A DNA stretch of 64,000 bases, taken from positions 434,001 through 498,000 of the forward strand of contig NW_026570249.1 of the NCBI RefSeq assembly GCF_019649055.1, read 5' to 3'. Made by a program: the position numbers and the translations under genes. A model generated the notes under the pieces. It saw only the letters and a list, made by a program, of their open reading frames with translations, had not been told where the DNA came from and made no database searches. Shown piece after piece: positions 1-12,193 of this stretch. The DNA comes from Paramacrobiotus metropolitanus (Eukaryota; Tardigrada; Eutardigrada; Parachela; Macrobiotidae). Numbering within the stretch: the first letter of the stretch is position 1; each line of letters starts with the position of its first letter.

Positions 1-2161
1 AATAATGCAAAAAAACTGCTACCTGAAGAATCTGGTGAATGGAATTCCCTCTACCTTGCACCAGAAATTTTAAAGCAACTTAGCACAAAGGTCACCGACA
101 AATCCGAAATCTACAGCTTTGGAATTCTACTGCACCAAATTTTGTTTGAATGTTTACCATTTGGCATCAAAAATGCATTGTATAAACGAGGAAAAGAAGA
201 AATGAGCTCTATGGTTGTTCAAGGTATGTCAAATGGAAGTAAGTTTTGCAGATACATGTAATGATTATTGCACCTGTACCGTATGTGCATAGCGATTCTT
301 GAAAAAGTGCGAATTAACCAAGATCCTCCGTTTCGCCCAACTGTTCTGCTTGACACATACGACAAGAATCTCATTCAAATGATGAAGTCCTGTTGGCAAG
401 ATGACCCCGAAAAACGGCCTTCGATGCACAGAATCAGCAAGTTTATTGTAACTATACCGGGGCTGGATAAACAGATATCGTACACAGAAGCCGTGATGCA
501 TCGTCTGCAGTCCTTCGCTGACGAACTGATGAGGGAGGTCAATCTGCGTACCAAAGAGTACAAACAGCAGAAACGGAATGCCGACCACATTTTGTACCAA
601 ATCATCCCAAAGTATCTTGCTTTACACTATTGAGTTTTCTTCTATGGAATATTAAAATTGTTCTCTAGGTACATTGTGGAGAAGCTGCAACAGGGCGAGG
701 ACGTCCCACCGGAAATGTTCGATGAAGTCACTGTTTGCTTTACGGCCGTGGCAAACTTTGCCCACATCGTGTCGATTAGCCATCCCCTTGAAGTGGGGAC
801 ATTCCTCAACGCGACCTTCCATCTGCTGGACAGCATTATTCGCACATTCAATGTGTACAAAGTGGAAACAGTTTCCGATACCTATATGGTGAGGTACTTT
901 GCAGAAAAGCAACCTGTAGGCCAAAGCTTGTTGTTGACAGTGTACGACCAGATTGAACTGTTAAACGAAATGTCTAAATCGTAAAGACTGGTACATTATC
1001 TAATACGCGGTCCGGAATACGGACAGTTGCTTGTTTTGGCTTACGACTGCCCGTCATGAGCTTCAAACTTTATTAAGCAGAGAACTATGCGAATGAGTAA
1101 CCGGAAAATGTTATGTTTCGTAATAGGTAGTAAGTGGTCTTCCCGAGCGAAATGGTCAACGACATTCAGCTGAAATAGCCAAAATGGCTTTGTGTATACT
1201 GGGACGCTGCGAGCAACCCCAGCTACGGCTGGGAAGACATCAGGGACCGCTGCTACTAAAATTCGGCATGCATACCGGTAAAATGCAGTTTTAATTTGGC
1301 AAGCCGTCAGTAAGATATGACAGAAAAGATCTATAATATTAATATCTATTTTTGTAATGTCTTACTGAAGGTTTGATCACATGAAACTGATGTAGATTTT
1401 ATTGCAAGAAATACATAGCTTTATAACCAACAATAATCGCATACTCTAAATTTTTTTCAAAGGTTCTTGCGCTGCAGCCGTTATTGGAACAAAAATGCCA
1501 CGATACTGCTTGTAAGATGTTTTTAACATTGGCTGTAGTGATTGTAGTAATCTTTTACTGCCGTGTGTTGGGTTCTTTCAACTATAACCGAGCGATTCGA
1601 AACAGATTTGGTGACACCGTTAATACTGCCTCCCGCATGACCTCGTTTGGCCAAGGTATGAAATACCGTACTTTTGCTTACGGCTTATAGTCAGTCTCAT
1701 CCAGGTGGAACTCTTAATCGCTTGTCAAAACTCGACCGAGAGCTGGCTGGTATTTCGTGTGTACATAGATACCTGGACGTAAACATATAATATGGTGACA
1801 CCAAATTATGTGCATGCTCATGAACATTTATACGTAAATGAATTTTTATTCACAACCTTGGATCAATAGCGGCGACAGTAATAATTTTATTTAGTTGGCT
1901 TATTGCAGGCTTGAAAATACACGTTTCAGTGGATGCAGCAGAGCATTTGAGCAATCATCACGCAAATCAGTTTATTCTTCTTAAACGAGGTTTGATTGAT
2001 GTCAAGGTAACCTTTCACTTCTTTCTGCAGATATTTTAAAGCAGATGAACTTCCGACTACAGCTGACGTACTAAAACTGATTTACATTTTCCGTTTGGCA
2101 GGGCAAAGGTCAAATGTCTACATATTGGTTGGTCGCTCACAATCCATTGCCAGCTGAATAA
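1..2161 (+). CDS. Receptor guanylyl cyclase GC-1, C-terminal part (5' end outside window)
   Basis: Membrane receptors of this family convert GTP to cGMP. The visible part starts in the C-lobe of the kinase-homology domain (YLAPEIL, SFGILLHQILFE), followed by the HNOBA/coiled-coil linker and the cyclase domain. Exons I place: 1-223, 293-611, 669-888, 1127-1277, 1463-1511, 1606-1655, 1909-2006, 2102-2161, all joined in phase by GT-AG introns. The cyclase domain has KVETVSDTYMVVSGLPERNG, KMPRYCL and [11 protein letters not shown], so the purine-specifying Glu and Cys, the second metal Asp and the Asn/Arg transition-state pair are present. The first metal Asp, normally in SDIVGF, is Ala in FTAVANF (exon 669-888). 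The stop follows GKGQMSTYWL. Exon lengths 220, 151, 49, 50 and 98 are identical in GC-3 at the right end of the window, so the two are close paralogues. The 3' end converges on the GPCR about 180 bp away. Confidence 0.93.
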
Positions 2162-2338
2162 CACATTAATTTTCAGTTTAAGATATTAATAATTTTGTTT
2201 TTCTCAGTGCGATGACGTTCTGCGGCATTTAAAAGTTTTTAATTCGCACCGCTTAATTCTCACCGCACAGTTATCAAACATGGTCACAGTAAAAAAAATA
2301 ACTGCACTTCTGAGTAGTGAAGAGGACCAGAACTTCTT

Positions 2339-3364
2339 TCAGGAATCTCCGCAACGGAAGGGAAAAAACTTACTCTGGCGGAGACTAAGCAGAAACATTA
2401 GAGGATCGAGCATAATTTGAACGGAATACAAAATCGCACAAATATCCATCACCACATTAGGCATAGCAATCTTAACCACGTATTTGATAAAATAATAAAC
2501 GTCATACGGCAGCCAGCACACGATAACGCAAATAGAGGTTAATGTCAATATAACAAACGGTCTAACAATATCGCGCTGGGATTTTCGGTGAATGCGAAAT
2601 GTGTGTGCAGCAGGCGTTCCTTCACTTGGGATGGCTCGTACAGCCCCAGAACTGGACTCTCGCGGCCGTACTTGTGGAGAACGTTGATATAACCTCTGGA
2701 TGACCAAGTATACATACAAAGAAAGGATGATTATCAGCGGGCCATAGCGGCTAATGGTGTTTTCCAATCCCGTCCATACCGGCATCGCTCCTTTGGTGCT
2801 CAGCCAAGAAACACATCCGCGAAATATCTCGGGATGATATCGAAGAACATCAATCAGAAAGCCTGACAGGGTTATCGTGTGCACGTAGCCAACGGCTGCC
2901 AAGCAGATACAAATGGCAGTTGTCTTGTTGGCATGACGATTTCGGTATGAAATCGGAAATTTGTATGCCCAAAAGCGGTTCACCGATATCAGTACATGAT
3001 ACAGTACGGGCAGAACGCTGATGACCCTTGTCGCATACAGATAGAAAAAACAAGTGGAATTGTTCATATGCCAGTATGGGTTAACTTGAGCAGAAATTGC
3101 TAACGATTTCGATACGCAGAGGTAGATCAAATTGGACACGAACAGCGATATTAAATATACACCAAAGGAAGTTATAGCAGCTGGTTTTACAATGTAAAAC
3201 AAAAACACGGCCGCATTCAACACTATCGATATGATTAAGATAAGCGTCTCGATACCGCTCACAACCGTCCAGTGAGTTGTCTGGTTAAAGTTTAACAAAA
3301 GGGTCACGTTGGTATAATTAAAACTTGCAGCAGCATGATTCATTGCCACTTTTGCATCCAACAA
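2339..3364 (-). CDS. Orphan rhodopsin-like (class A) GPCR, intronless
   Basis: Single-exon reading frame of 341 residues with seven predicted membrane segments. The N-terminus is short and extracellular, with NVT and NQT glycosylation sequons. TM3 ends in NRFWA in place of the usual E/DRY. TM6 keeps CWLPYDVYY, and TM7 has DPLMF in place of NPxxY. A Cys before TM3 (STCFF) and one in extracellular loop 2 (RGCVSW) could form the usual disulfide. A basic intracellular loop 3 (HRKSQRDIVRP) precedes TM6. It probably signals through a G protein at the plasma membrane; the ligand cannot be told from the sequence. The missing introns contrast with all large neighbours and suggest an origin by retroposition or membership of an intronless invertebrate orphan-receptor group. 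Family assignment is firm; subfamily is unknown. Confidence 0.88.
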   Translation of the reverse strand: MLDAKVAMNHAAASFNYTNVTLLLNFNQTTHWTVVSGIETLILIISIVLNAAVFLFYIVKPAAITSFGVYLISLFVSNLIYLCVSKSLAISAQVNPYWHMNNSTCFFYLYATRVISVLPVLYHVLISVNRFWAYKFPISYRNRHANKTTAICICLAAVGYVHTITLSGFLIDVLRYHPEIFRGCVSWLSTKGAMPVWTGLENTISRYGPLIIILSLYVYLVIQRLYQRSPQVRPRESSSGAVRAIPSEGTPAAHTFRIHRKSQRDIVRPFVILTLTSICVIVCWLPYDVYYFIKYVVKIAMPNVVMDICAILYSVQIMLDPLMFLLSLRQSKFFPFRCGDS

Positions 3365-4875
3365 CTAGGTACATTTAACAAAAATTATTTAATATCTGAA
3401 CCGGGTTGTAACAATCTACCAGGCATACTAAAAAAAACTTGCTAAATATAATTTTTATTTAACAGTCCGGTACCGATAGGATTAAAGAAACTGGAATTTC
3501 CTGTATGCCTGTTAAATGTATCGTGTTGTTCGACTATATATATATAGCTCAGCAGCACGTGCGCTTATACAGAATATCTATATAGATGACGTCAAAACTT
3601 TGCAAATTAATCTGTCGGCACTGTGGCAATAAGCGATACTAAAGAACAATGTACAGGCAGTGAGCACCTCTATTACAATTTCGGTTATCCCTAGAAATTC
3701 TCTTTTCGTTTGGCTCTCGCCTTCGCGCAGCTTATTATTCTGTAATCTTCCTCACGCCAGAGTTGTGAAAAGGGTTGCGCTGCTGTACTAGATCGTCTTT
3801 TCGAATACGCTTTACCTTTTCACTGCCTGTGCAACACAATTAATCAGCTACTGACCAGGCGTACTGACTCCCGTCTGTCAGGAACCAACGACCCCTCCCA
3901 ACGACGGTATTAATATTGCGCAAATGCATGCACTTATCATGGTACCAAGGCACGTACGTACGCGGCTAGTACGGTCGATTTTCGGTTTTCGACTCCGTCT
4001 TAACTGGACGAGAAAAAGAGCCTTCTCCTCCTTGACGGGCAGCACTGCAGCTCCCACAAAACGTTAAAAACGCCGACCATCAGCGGCGCCAACATACAGA
4101 AAAAATTGTGTCATACCTATATGTACTATACTTACTCGTATTCTACGTGCGCGAATGATTCCGCATGCATCATGCATGGAATATTCTTCATGGGCAGGTC
4201 GAAGGCGGAGGACAAAAAGTCTTCGAGTTTAATCAACCCTTCACCACTTTTTAAAAATTAGTGAGACATTTTGACGTCAATGCTTTACAAATGCTGCAGA
4301 GTGCCGATAGCGGTGGAGACAAAATTATACAGTCCAAACTTTATCGTACGAGTTAGCTCTATGGGAATAGGTGTGCCGCCAAAGGGAATAAAACAAAAAA
4401 CAACGTCGACTAGTAGCGTGACCAGCAAGCAACTGGTATTGTTGAACTAAAATTATTAAGTATAGAAAGTACCCTTCTGGATCTGTGCGCTTGCATGATG
4501 GAACCGTAGAACTTACGAAAGTATTAAACCCGATCAGCTTATTGTCCTTCAAATCACGTATAATACGACGGCGCTGTAATTTTGAAGCTGGGGTTTTGCA
4601 GCGTTTTGCTTTTATAAACACAAAATTAATAAATGAATGTACGGTGGCGCACTTTCATAATAATTGATTCTCTAAAGACTGTAACGACTGTTTTAACAAA
4701 CACTATCCATTCAAATACCTATTCAAAAGGAAGGCCTAAAGAGTAGAGAGTATAGGCTCGTTCGCACTACTTGATGATTTAAAACTTAAATGGTAAGAAT
4801 AACCAAAGCTCTATCTTAAAATTTAATCATTTTAAAGGCGTTATAAAATACAGTACGTATACATCTAGTCCAGAA
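3365..4875. other. Intergenic, no gene recognised
   Basis: AT-rich spacer between the 5' end of the GPCR and the 3' end of GC-2. It contains a short TA run near 3535-3546 and one TACTCGTA octamer at 4133-4140. The open frames seen here are short and show no family similarity. The TA run is about 180 bp upstream of the GPCR start and could be core promoter, but this is not demonstrable. Confidence 0.6.
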
Positions 4876-7800
4876 TCAGATTTCTTCAATCAGCAACCAA
4901 TACGTTCTGACCGCTCCTTTTCCTTTGACTTCTAGTTCCCCTCGTTGTAGAAGTTTGAACTCGGAATAGTGCAGCATCAGTAGCCGAGCAGTATTTTCGC
5001 TGATATGGACGCGCGAATCAAAGCTGTACATCAGCATTCTCGACGCAGTATTTACCGTGTCACCAAAACTGACAAAACCAGAAAACTGTTACCGTTGACA
5101 AGATGAGTGACCTTAGTTAAACAGGATAGCTGGCGAATCGGCTCCTTACAGACAGTATCGTGGCACTTTATTTCCCACAACCCCTGCAGCACAGGAACCG
5201 GTATGGACACCGGCTCTGAGTGCCGTTTGTCCGTCGTGAAGGGCCTCGAAACCGGAATACGACTTGACAAGAGCGATGGCTAGGCTGCAGATTTCTTTTG
5301 CATGACAATTGCCGTTTCTGGTTGGGATACCGCTCACAACCTGACAACCGTGGAAAGCACATTAGTGACAAATTTACAACATCATCAAATTTTAATTATT
5401 AACCATGTACGAATCTTTTATGGTTTCCACTTTGTAAACGTCAAAGCACGAAACGATGGTATCGAACGCTGTGTATACCTGCAGAACCATAAACGAGTTT
5501 TCACTGAGAAGTTTCGATTGCATGGTTGTGTTTAATGGTGATCATGGTATACAATTAATAAAAAGTCAGTGATGCAGTCTTTATTAACGACAGCATGTAC
5601 TTCACAATCGACGTACATCGTTTAGAAATGTCATCACTGACACAGGTTTGCAACTTCTTACAATTCCTTGAAATCCCCCGATTTCGCTGTAAAGTATGGA
5701 TGGCCGTCATCATGGCTTCACTGTGATGATTAGATGCAATACGTAAAAATAAAAGCAAGCCTTGAAAAATATTTACGTGAACATAATCGTTGCAGAGTCA
5801 AACGCTTCTGGCGCAGGCGTAATTCCTTTCCGTAGCAATTCAATGACCTTACTGCAAGCGCCAGATTATAACCGTATCATTTATAATCGGCTTATTACGA
5901 GTACTGTTGTACTCGTATCAGAGCTGCATCAGTCTTACCTGGGCAACATTTCTCGCAAGAGAGCGTCGCATTTTCGTCGCTCATTTAACAACGCGGTAGT
6001 CCTTGCACCGACTTGCCGATCCAGCTCCGCCGTATAATCTTCCAATCGATTTAGAATCCGTTCAAAAAGATGACTTTCTTCTGCGTAATTATGTTTCACA
6101 CCAAGGGCTTGTGTAGCGCTTTGTATTACTGTCGCTATTTCCGGTGGATCATCTGTGCACGTCCTTATTACCGGCAACAGTTCCAAAAGTTTTGTGGAAA
6201 TTGTACTGGTTTTTATTTTTTCTGGATTCAGTTTGGGGCTATTTTCTAAAAATTTATGATAATGAGAAATGCTTCAAGAAATTGTTAGCAAAAGAGACAG
6301 CTGCCTGTTACCTGCGGTATACGCGAAAGGGTCATCAAGCGTTATTATATGCAGCAACACCATTCCTACTGCTTTCACATCGGACCCTTTGCGATTAGTT
6401 TCCACAGTTCTGCTGGTTTGACTGTCGACTGGTCTTTTTGTACTTTTTAAAGGTCGCATCCGTTTGCGTAGTTTAATAAATCCCGCTTCTCCAATTTTTA
6501 ATGTAAAATGTTCATCAACGAAGCAGCAACAACTTGTTAGAGCTCCGTGGTATTTCACTTGCGACCGGTGAATGGCTTTTACTCCCTGCGGCATTTGAAC
6601 TGGTTGAAGTTGCAACAACTTAAAATAATAATTTTTTATTTAATTTAGACAAATGAAGTACTCGCACTTACCCGCAGTACATCAAAAATAAGTGCTATTT
6701 GCAGGTCATAGTCCAAAGTAATTTGGTGTGTTAGATCTGTCAAAGAACCCCGACTGACGTAGTTGTAAACAAAGTGCACCACGTTGTTCAACCAGCATAA
6801 GCCGATGAATCTGTTGATGTTTGGATGGTCAAGCCGTAGGATCTAAAGACACACCAATAATCTGTATTAATCCAAAACAATTCTGTCTGCTGTGTTGCAT
6901 AAAGGTGCCTCTAATGAACCGTAATCATTATGAAACAACATGCAGTCCACCGGCAACAGCAATGCAGTTTTACATAATTGTGGTTACTGTAGAAAGAAAA
7001 TTGAATGTGTTCATAAAAAAATTGAGGCATTACGTGGGAAAGGTAAGTTATGGCAGCCTCGCAAAGATATCCCCGCGTCCGTGCCATCGGCGATTCCAAA
7101 GTGCTTCCATACGACATCCAGACAAGCTGGTCATCGCTATATTTTAGGAGTTTCCGGGATTTTGTATCTGATGGTAACTGTATAAAAATGTTCAGTGTCA
7201 TGCAGTTACAACAACAGTAATCCAATATACAAAAATTCGCTTCGGTATTACCGGGGAACTGAAAGGTTGGTTGGTGTCCGCATATCTCAGCAGACACGGA
7301 TCGACTATCCATAAAGTATCCTTGAGTAATTTATCGTATGCTAAGCGCCTATAGATTAACAACTTCCAGTCAGGAATTTTGGAAAGAGGTTTGCACACAT
7401 GCGAACACCATGACGATGTTCAGAGGAAACATAATGCGTGCCTCGACGAAAACGATTACAATTTTCGTAAAGTCAATATTGCTGATGCTAATTCAAAACG
7501 TATCAGCTAATTTTACCTAGATATGACTATACCCAAACTGACTGCCAAAAGGATTACGACTGCGATGCCCGCAATCGATCCGGCATAAAGGTCAGTGTGT
7601 CCTGCAAAGGGTAAATGCAAATGTGCTCAGAGTTATGAAAAAACCGTGATTCGTTAAAAATTCGTTTTTGTGCAGCATGTCGCAGAATACCACCTTTAAA
7701 TGCACAAGCCAATGAGTCTCCTCGAAATCCACAGACTGGTACGTTTCTGGGCGGCCAAACGCCCGGCCACTGTGGCTCGTTAATTATTTCCAGAGTTAAC

Positions 7801-10541
7801 GTAGCAGAATTTTGTATAAAGACAGTCTAAAAAATAATTCGTGAATTAAATTCTTAAAGTTGTATTATATAAAGTTGTATTATATACTTGAGCTTTGTTC
7901 ATACTCGCATTTTCGTAATACATGGAACTAGATTATACCCGGATCTGAGATGTATTCCAGTCCAGTTGGTTCACCATTACCGTGGGTATACGTTCCCCAA
8001 CCTGATCGATATAAAAAGTTCCGACATCTGTATAAAAAGCCCGGCTCCAGAAGCGCTTGGCAATTTCCCTTCCAGACTCCAGCGATTTGAAAGACTTGGA
8101 GACGAGCAATTCGTTGATCACCTAACAAAAATAATTACCGGTATATAACAAACCTCTTTAAATTACGCAAATCACTTGATGTTCTGCAGATCGCAACGTC
8201 ATACATATTTCCTAATCCAGAGACTAGATAGTCGATACACACCTGAGCGATCATAAGTATGCCAGCATATGCAGACGCCGGATGGGGGCTTATCTAAAAA
8301 ACATTTTTCCCAGATGCCTCCGGTCTTAACTGAGCACTCGGCCTACCTACCAGCTCGAAAGGCTTATATGTATAATTGTATTCCCGTTTCGTCAAATCTT
8401 TCATCTCGAGTGAAAATTTGTCGGATCCATTCGTGCTGCCATAAACCGTATTATGAGGCTCAATAATGAACACTGAACGGTATGCAAGACGCACAGTCTG
8501 GATTAGAAACAGAAACGGTTATCGATTCGAATCTCTTGTAGTCAGTCGAATGTAGCATATGCATCCGTATTAATTTCGCTAGGAGTTTTGGATATCTCAC
8601 TTGGTCATCCAAATCTCCTTTCTGCCACGTTAAATAACCGGGGTCAGTATTGAACCTAAAGGGCGTTGTAATGATGTAGATCTAAATAACGAAAGTTGCC
8701 ATAAATGCGAGAGCGCCAACCAATATATCTGTACGAGGTATTTAACTAAAGAGAAAATCCTTGCAGACAGGTTATGTGCATATTACTCTGCAGTCTGCAT
8801 ATTCGCAATACATCAAGTTATTTGGTTATCATCAGGTTCAGGCATGGAATAACTGTAGTTGTACGAGTGTCGTAGTAATGTAGCTGAATTTCTATCCACG
8901 CAAAATTTAATTTAGAATACTTACCGGCACTATCGAATTCAAAAATGTTAATGTGAACGCAGCTTTTGCCGACCCAATATCAGTCTTATTATGATAATTA
9001 TTTGCACTCACGTGTTCCCCTTTCATCATATCTAGTTCAACCGCTTTAATCTGAAAGAATAATCGGAGTAAGGTCGTAATGACATCAAATATACGAAAAG
9101 TTAAAACGGATGAAAAGTATCAAGAACGACAAGTCGACAACCCAGTTATTGAATCATATTCGCATAACTGATATATGATAGCTGAATTATCACTTTTGAA
9201 AAAGTAGTGAAGAAGTTCTGGGTTTTCCGGTTAATTCCACTTACCAAAAATTTTCTGAATATAAGAGGGTCCCCAAAAAACAAGAACACTACAAAAAACG
9301 TGCTTCTTTAGCAGCAAAATGGTGAGACGATCAAGAAGGCAGCAAAAACCGTGAACGATAACAAGATGTGTATGAGAAAAGAGGAAAACATTCGACTTGC
9401 TTTATGCGTTTATCCTTCTTTGAATGCATTATACAAGCGCAAATTAAAGCATGTATTGGAAATCATTTTGTATAGGTAAATATGGGGTACCTCGGGTCAT
9501 CGCATTTAAACGCGTCAGTATTCCACCATAATTAACAACTTCTTTAGTGGAATTAAACTTCTCCAGATAGATTTGCATTCCAGATTCAGATGCAGCTAAC
9601 TGGGAGTACAATATGTCGGACAGCTTTGGAAAATATGAATTGGCTCCATAATCGGTGATCATGCCAAAACGATTCCAACCGTATCTTCGGGCCAGGTTAA
9701 AGTACACGGTTGTGTACGTTAAGTAAGAATTCGTCGTGATTACAATCCAGGTAGGGGTCAGGGTTTTGTCTCGAATTGCCGGTAAGCTACCTACGCTGCA
9801 ATATGCTACAGCATCTGTACAATATGCACGGCTGTACTTAATAAGTGAAATGCTCGAGTGACCTTTGGTCACAAATTTTGTATCCATGTGGTAACAAAAA
9901 GTCAAACGTTAACAGGCTAAGTTGTAGCACTAACTTTGTCATCATTAATATGTCCATCTCCCTTGCAACTGGATAAATTTCATTGACTTCCATGCCACAT
10001 CCTGAAGTTCGTGATCAAAAGTTCAATGATGTCAGCTTTTATCGGTTTATAGTGGCGGCATACAGAATATAAGAAAATTTATTAATACTCGTACCTATAG
10101 TACGGGTTTGAGAATAAAAATTCCTGAAGCACTAGAACCCGTAGCTAAAAGTGATTGCACCCAGTGCGGTGTATCTGTATAAGCTGTATCTGTATTGTTA
10201 TTGCTATAAGTAGCGTCCAGCTTACCGGCCCACATTAAAGTTATTATGGAACAATTGCGCGGTTTTCCATTTTCATTGCGTCTTGCAATATGCGACGTTA
10301 CCCGGTAAACACTGTCCGCAGCAATATCCGTACAACCTATGTCGGCGACATCCGCGAGAATCGTTTGCGTTATGTTCAGCAATGGGTACAGATGACGACT
10401 TTGGTGCAACGCTTTTTTGTAAGCAGGGCCTAAATATGGCAGTGACCCCAGCATCACGGGATACAACAGTGAAAGAGTGATTATTTCGACGTTTAATATT
10501 TTACATTCAGCTAATGCAGTTTCTGCGATCGGATTATTCAT
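4876..10541 (-). CDS. Receptor guanylyl cyclase GC-2, nearly complete multi-exon gene
   Basis: Domains in order: an ANF-receptor-type ligand-binding region ([20 protein letters not shown] near 10480; [19 protein letters not shown] near 9980; [13 protein letters not shown] near 9680; later exons down to about 7690), one membrane span (about 7520-7606), a kinase-homology domain ([14 protein letters not shown] near 6830; [18 protein letters not shown] near 6560), a HNOBA linker (5942-6190) and the cyclase domain. The last exon (4876 to about 5068) fuses [11 protein letters not shown] through the terminal [15 protein letters not shown], so introns present in GC-1 and GC-3 are absent. The first metal site reads [10 protein letters not shown], with Glu instead of Asp. 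The second Asp, in VETIKDSYM, is present. Exon boundaries in the ectodomain and around 7000-7400 are uncertain, and no signal-peptide exon was found with confidence, so the true start may lie upstream of 10541. Divergent from GC-1 and GC-3. Confidence 0.85.
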
Positions 10542-12193
10542 TTCTGGAAATACCAGAGGAAAATTCTGTTATACTTCCTGAAACGCACGAAAGAGCGAAA
10601 GCTTATAACGTGTTCAAGCGCGCGTAAATTAGAAAATTGGTTGGAACTTTTTTTAATTATACAGGCAAAGGAAACGCTAACTTTTCTTGCTTTCCATGCA
10701 CATCGCACTGATCGAAGGCAACAAATGCGATGCAGAGCATGCATATTGAAAATGAAACTGAAGATGTTGTCAAGTACTTTCGGATTATTTTAGCGATTAA
10801 GCCAATATCCGTGAAGCAAATATTCCGTGGTATTAAGCAAATATTCCGTATTATTTTCAATCGGCTACTTGTAATATTGGAAAGAGATACATGTACCCAT
10901 TGATCCCTTTTACCTATTAGGTGCTCAATTACATGACTTTGTTCGATTGGTCGGCGATACCGCGTGATACTGTACGTGCTCACATCTGAAAAAAAAATGT
11001 ACTGCATGACATACATATTTAAATAATTTGAAGTACAATGTCTGCTAATGCAACGTGACATTATCGTGTCATTCTGGATTATTTGCTCTCTAGTCGCACT
11101 TTTACAAGCATCACTGACCGTTATATTGGTAACGTCATTCCTTGTTTTTTTTGACCTTTGTTAACCTTGGCGCTTGGTTTTCGATGTGGTTGAAAAAATA
11201 ATTTTCGTGTTCGACGAGCGTTGTACAATGTTGATATTTGCAAGCACGGAAAAAATAGGGATAGCGAGAGTACTAAGCGATTTCTGAAATAACAAGCAGA
11301 CCACAGCTGCCCTCTGATCAAAAATATGTACATTACGGTGACCCTCACCACCGAAACTGCTGAAGACCAGCTTTTATGCCGATCATTAGCCACGGTGACG
11401 ATATACTCGTAGTACCTTCTGCCAAAACGCTAAAAGGCTGCCCTTCAAAGTAAACATTTTAAGCTCTCTAGTCGGCAAGTTCGAAGTGGAAAACTTGCGG
11501 TCTTCCATATTGCGGTAATGGTGGAATGATTGCAATCCGGCTCTAGCGCCAAAGTTGAGGATTTTTAAACACTGGATAAGTAGATTTTTACGCTTTTGCA
11601 TCTGGATAATGTGTGACATCGTTGTGCAAAAGAAAGTTCGATTGTCACTCTTTTTACCAGAGCAAACTCGGCGTTCCAAAATAAAAACTAGAAACCAGAA
11701 TGTGTTACGTTCGTTAAATTGAAAAAATGCAACAAAGCTTTTGAAAGGACGGATCCAAATTTCAAAGATATATTATCAAGGCCCATGTTTGCAATAATTA
11801 TCAAAATCAGCCTAATTTTGCAGTAGCATAAAAGATAACTCTATGTCAAGCGTTCATCATCTAATCTCTGATACAGATGTACTCCGTATTGTACAAAAAA
11901 TATCACAATGTGCATCATTCAGAAAAAGTGTACGGTTGTCGAGTTGAAATGGGTCCGGAGCTGCAAAAAGTGTTCTCCAACAGTGTATAGGTGTTTGGAC
12001 GTAGACATTGTTCTATTCAGGAATTTCCGGGCATTTTGCGTGGAACAGTGTCTGATGTTTTCTGTGCTGGCAGGAAGCCTAGTAGGATATACGTAAACCG
12101 CATAGTTCTTTTGCGGTGCTGACAGCTCCTCGTTAAGCATTATCCAGCCCGGCTTCTTCTTCTAAACCTATAAAGTCACGATCGACACTTCAC
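10542..12193. other. Intergenic, probably including the unseen 5' end of GC-2
   Basis: No recognisable gene. A short open stretch on the minus strand near 10663-10740 begins with a hydrophobic run (MLCIAFVAF) that could encode part of a signal peptide for GC-2. Its splice phase does not match the next exon, so it is not proposed as an exon. Other open frames here look random. One TACTCGTA octamer lies at 11404-11411. Confidence 0.5.

Noticed and set aside
1-2161. Reading GC-1 as a pseudogene because of the Asp-to-Ala change
   Set aside because: All eight exons are open, with consensus splice sites and conserved remaining motifs, so decay is not supported.
10657-11679. Minus-strand open frames upstream of GC-2
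   Set aside because: No domain similarity, and splice phases do not link to the GC-2 ectodomain.
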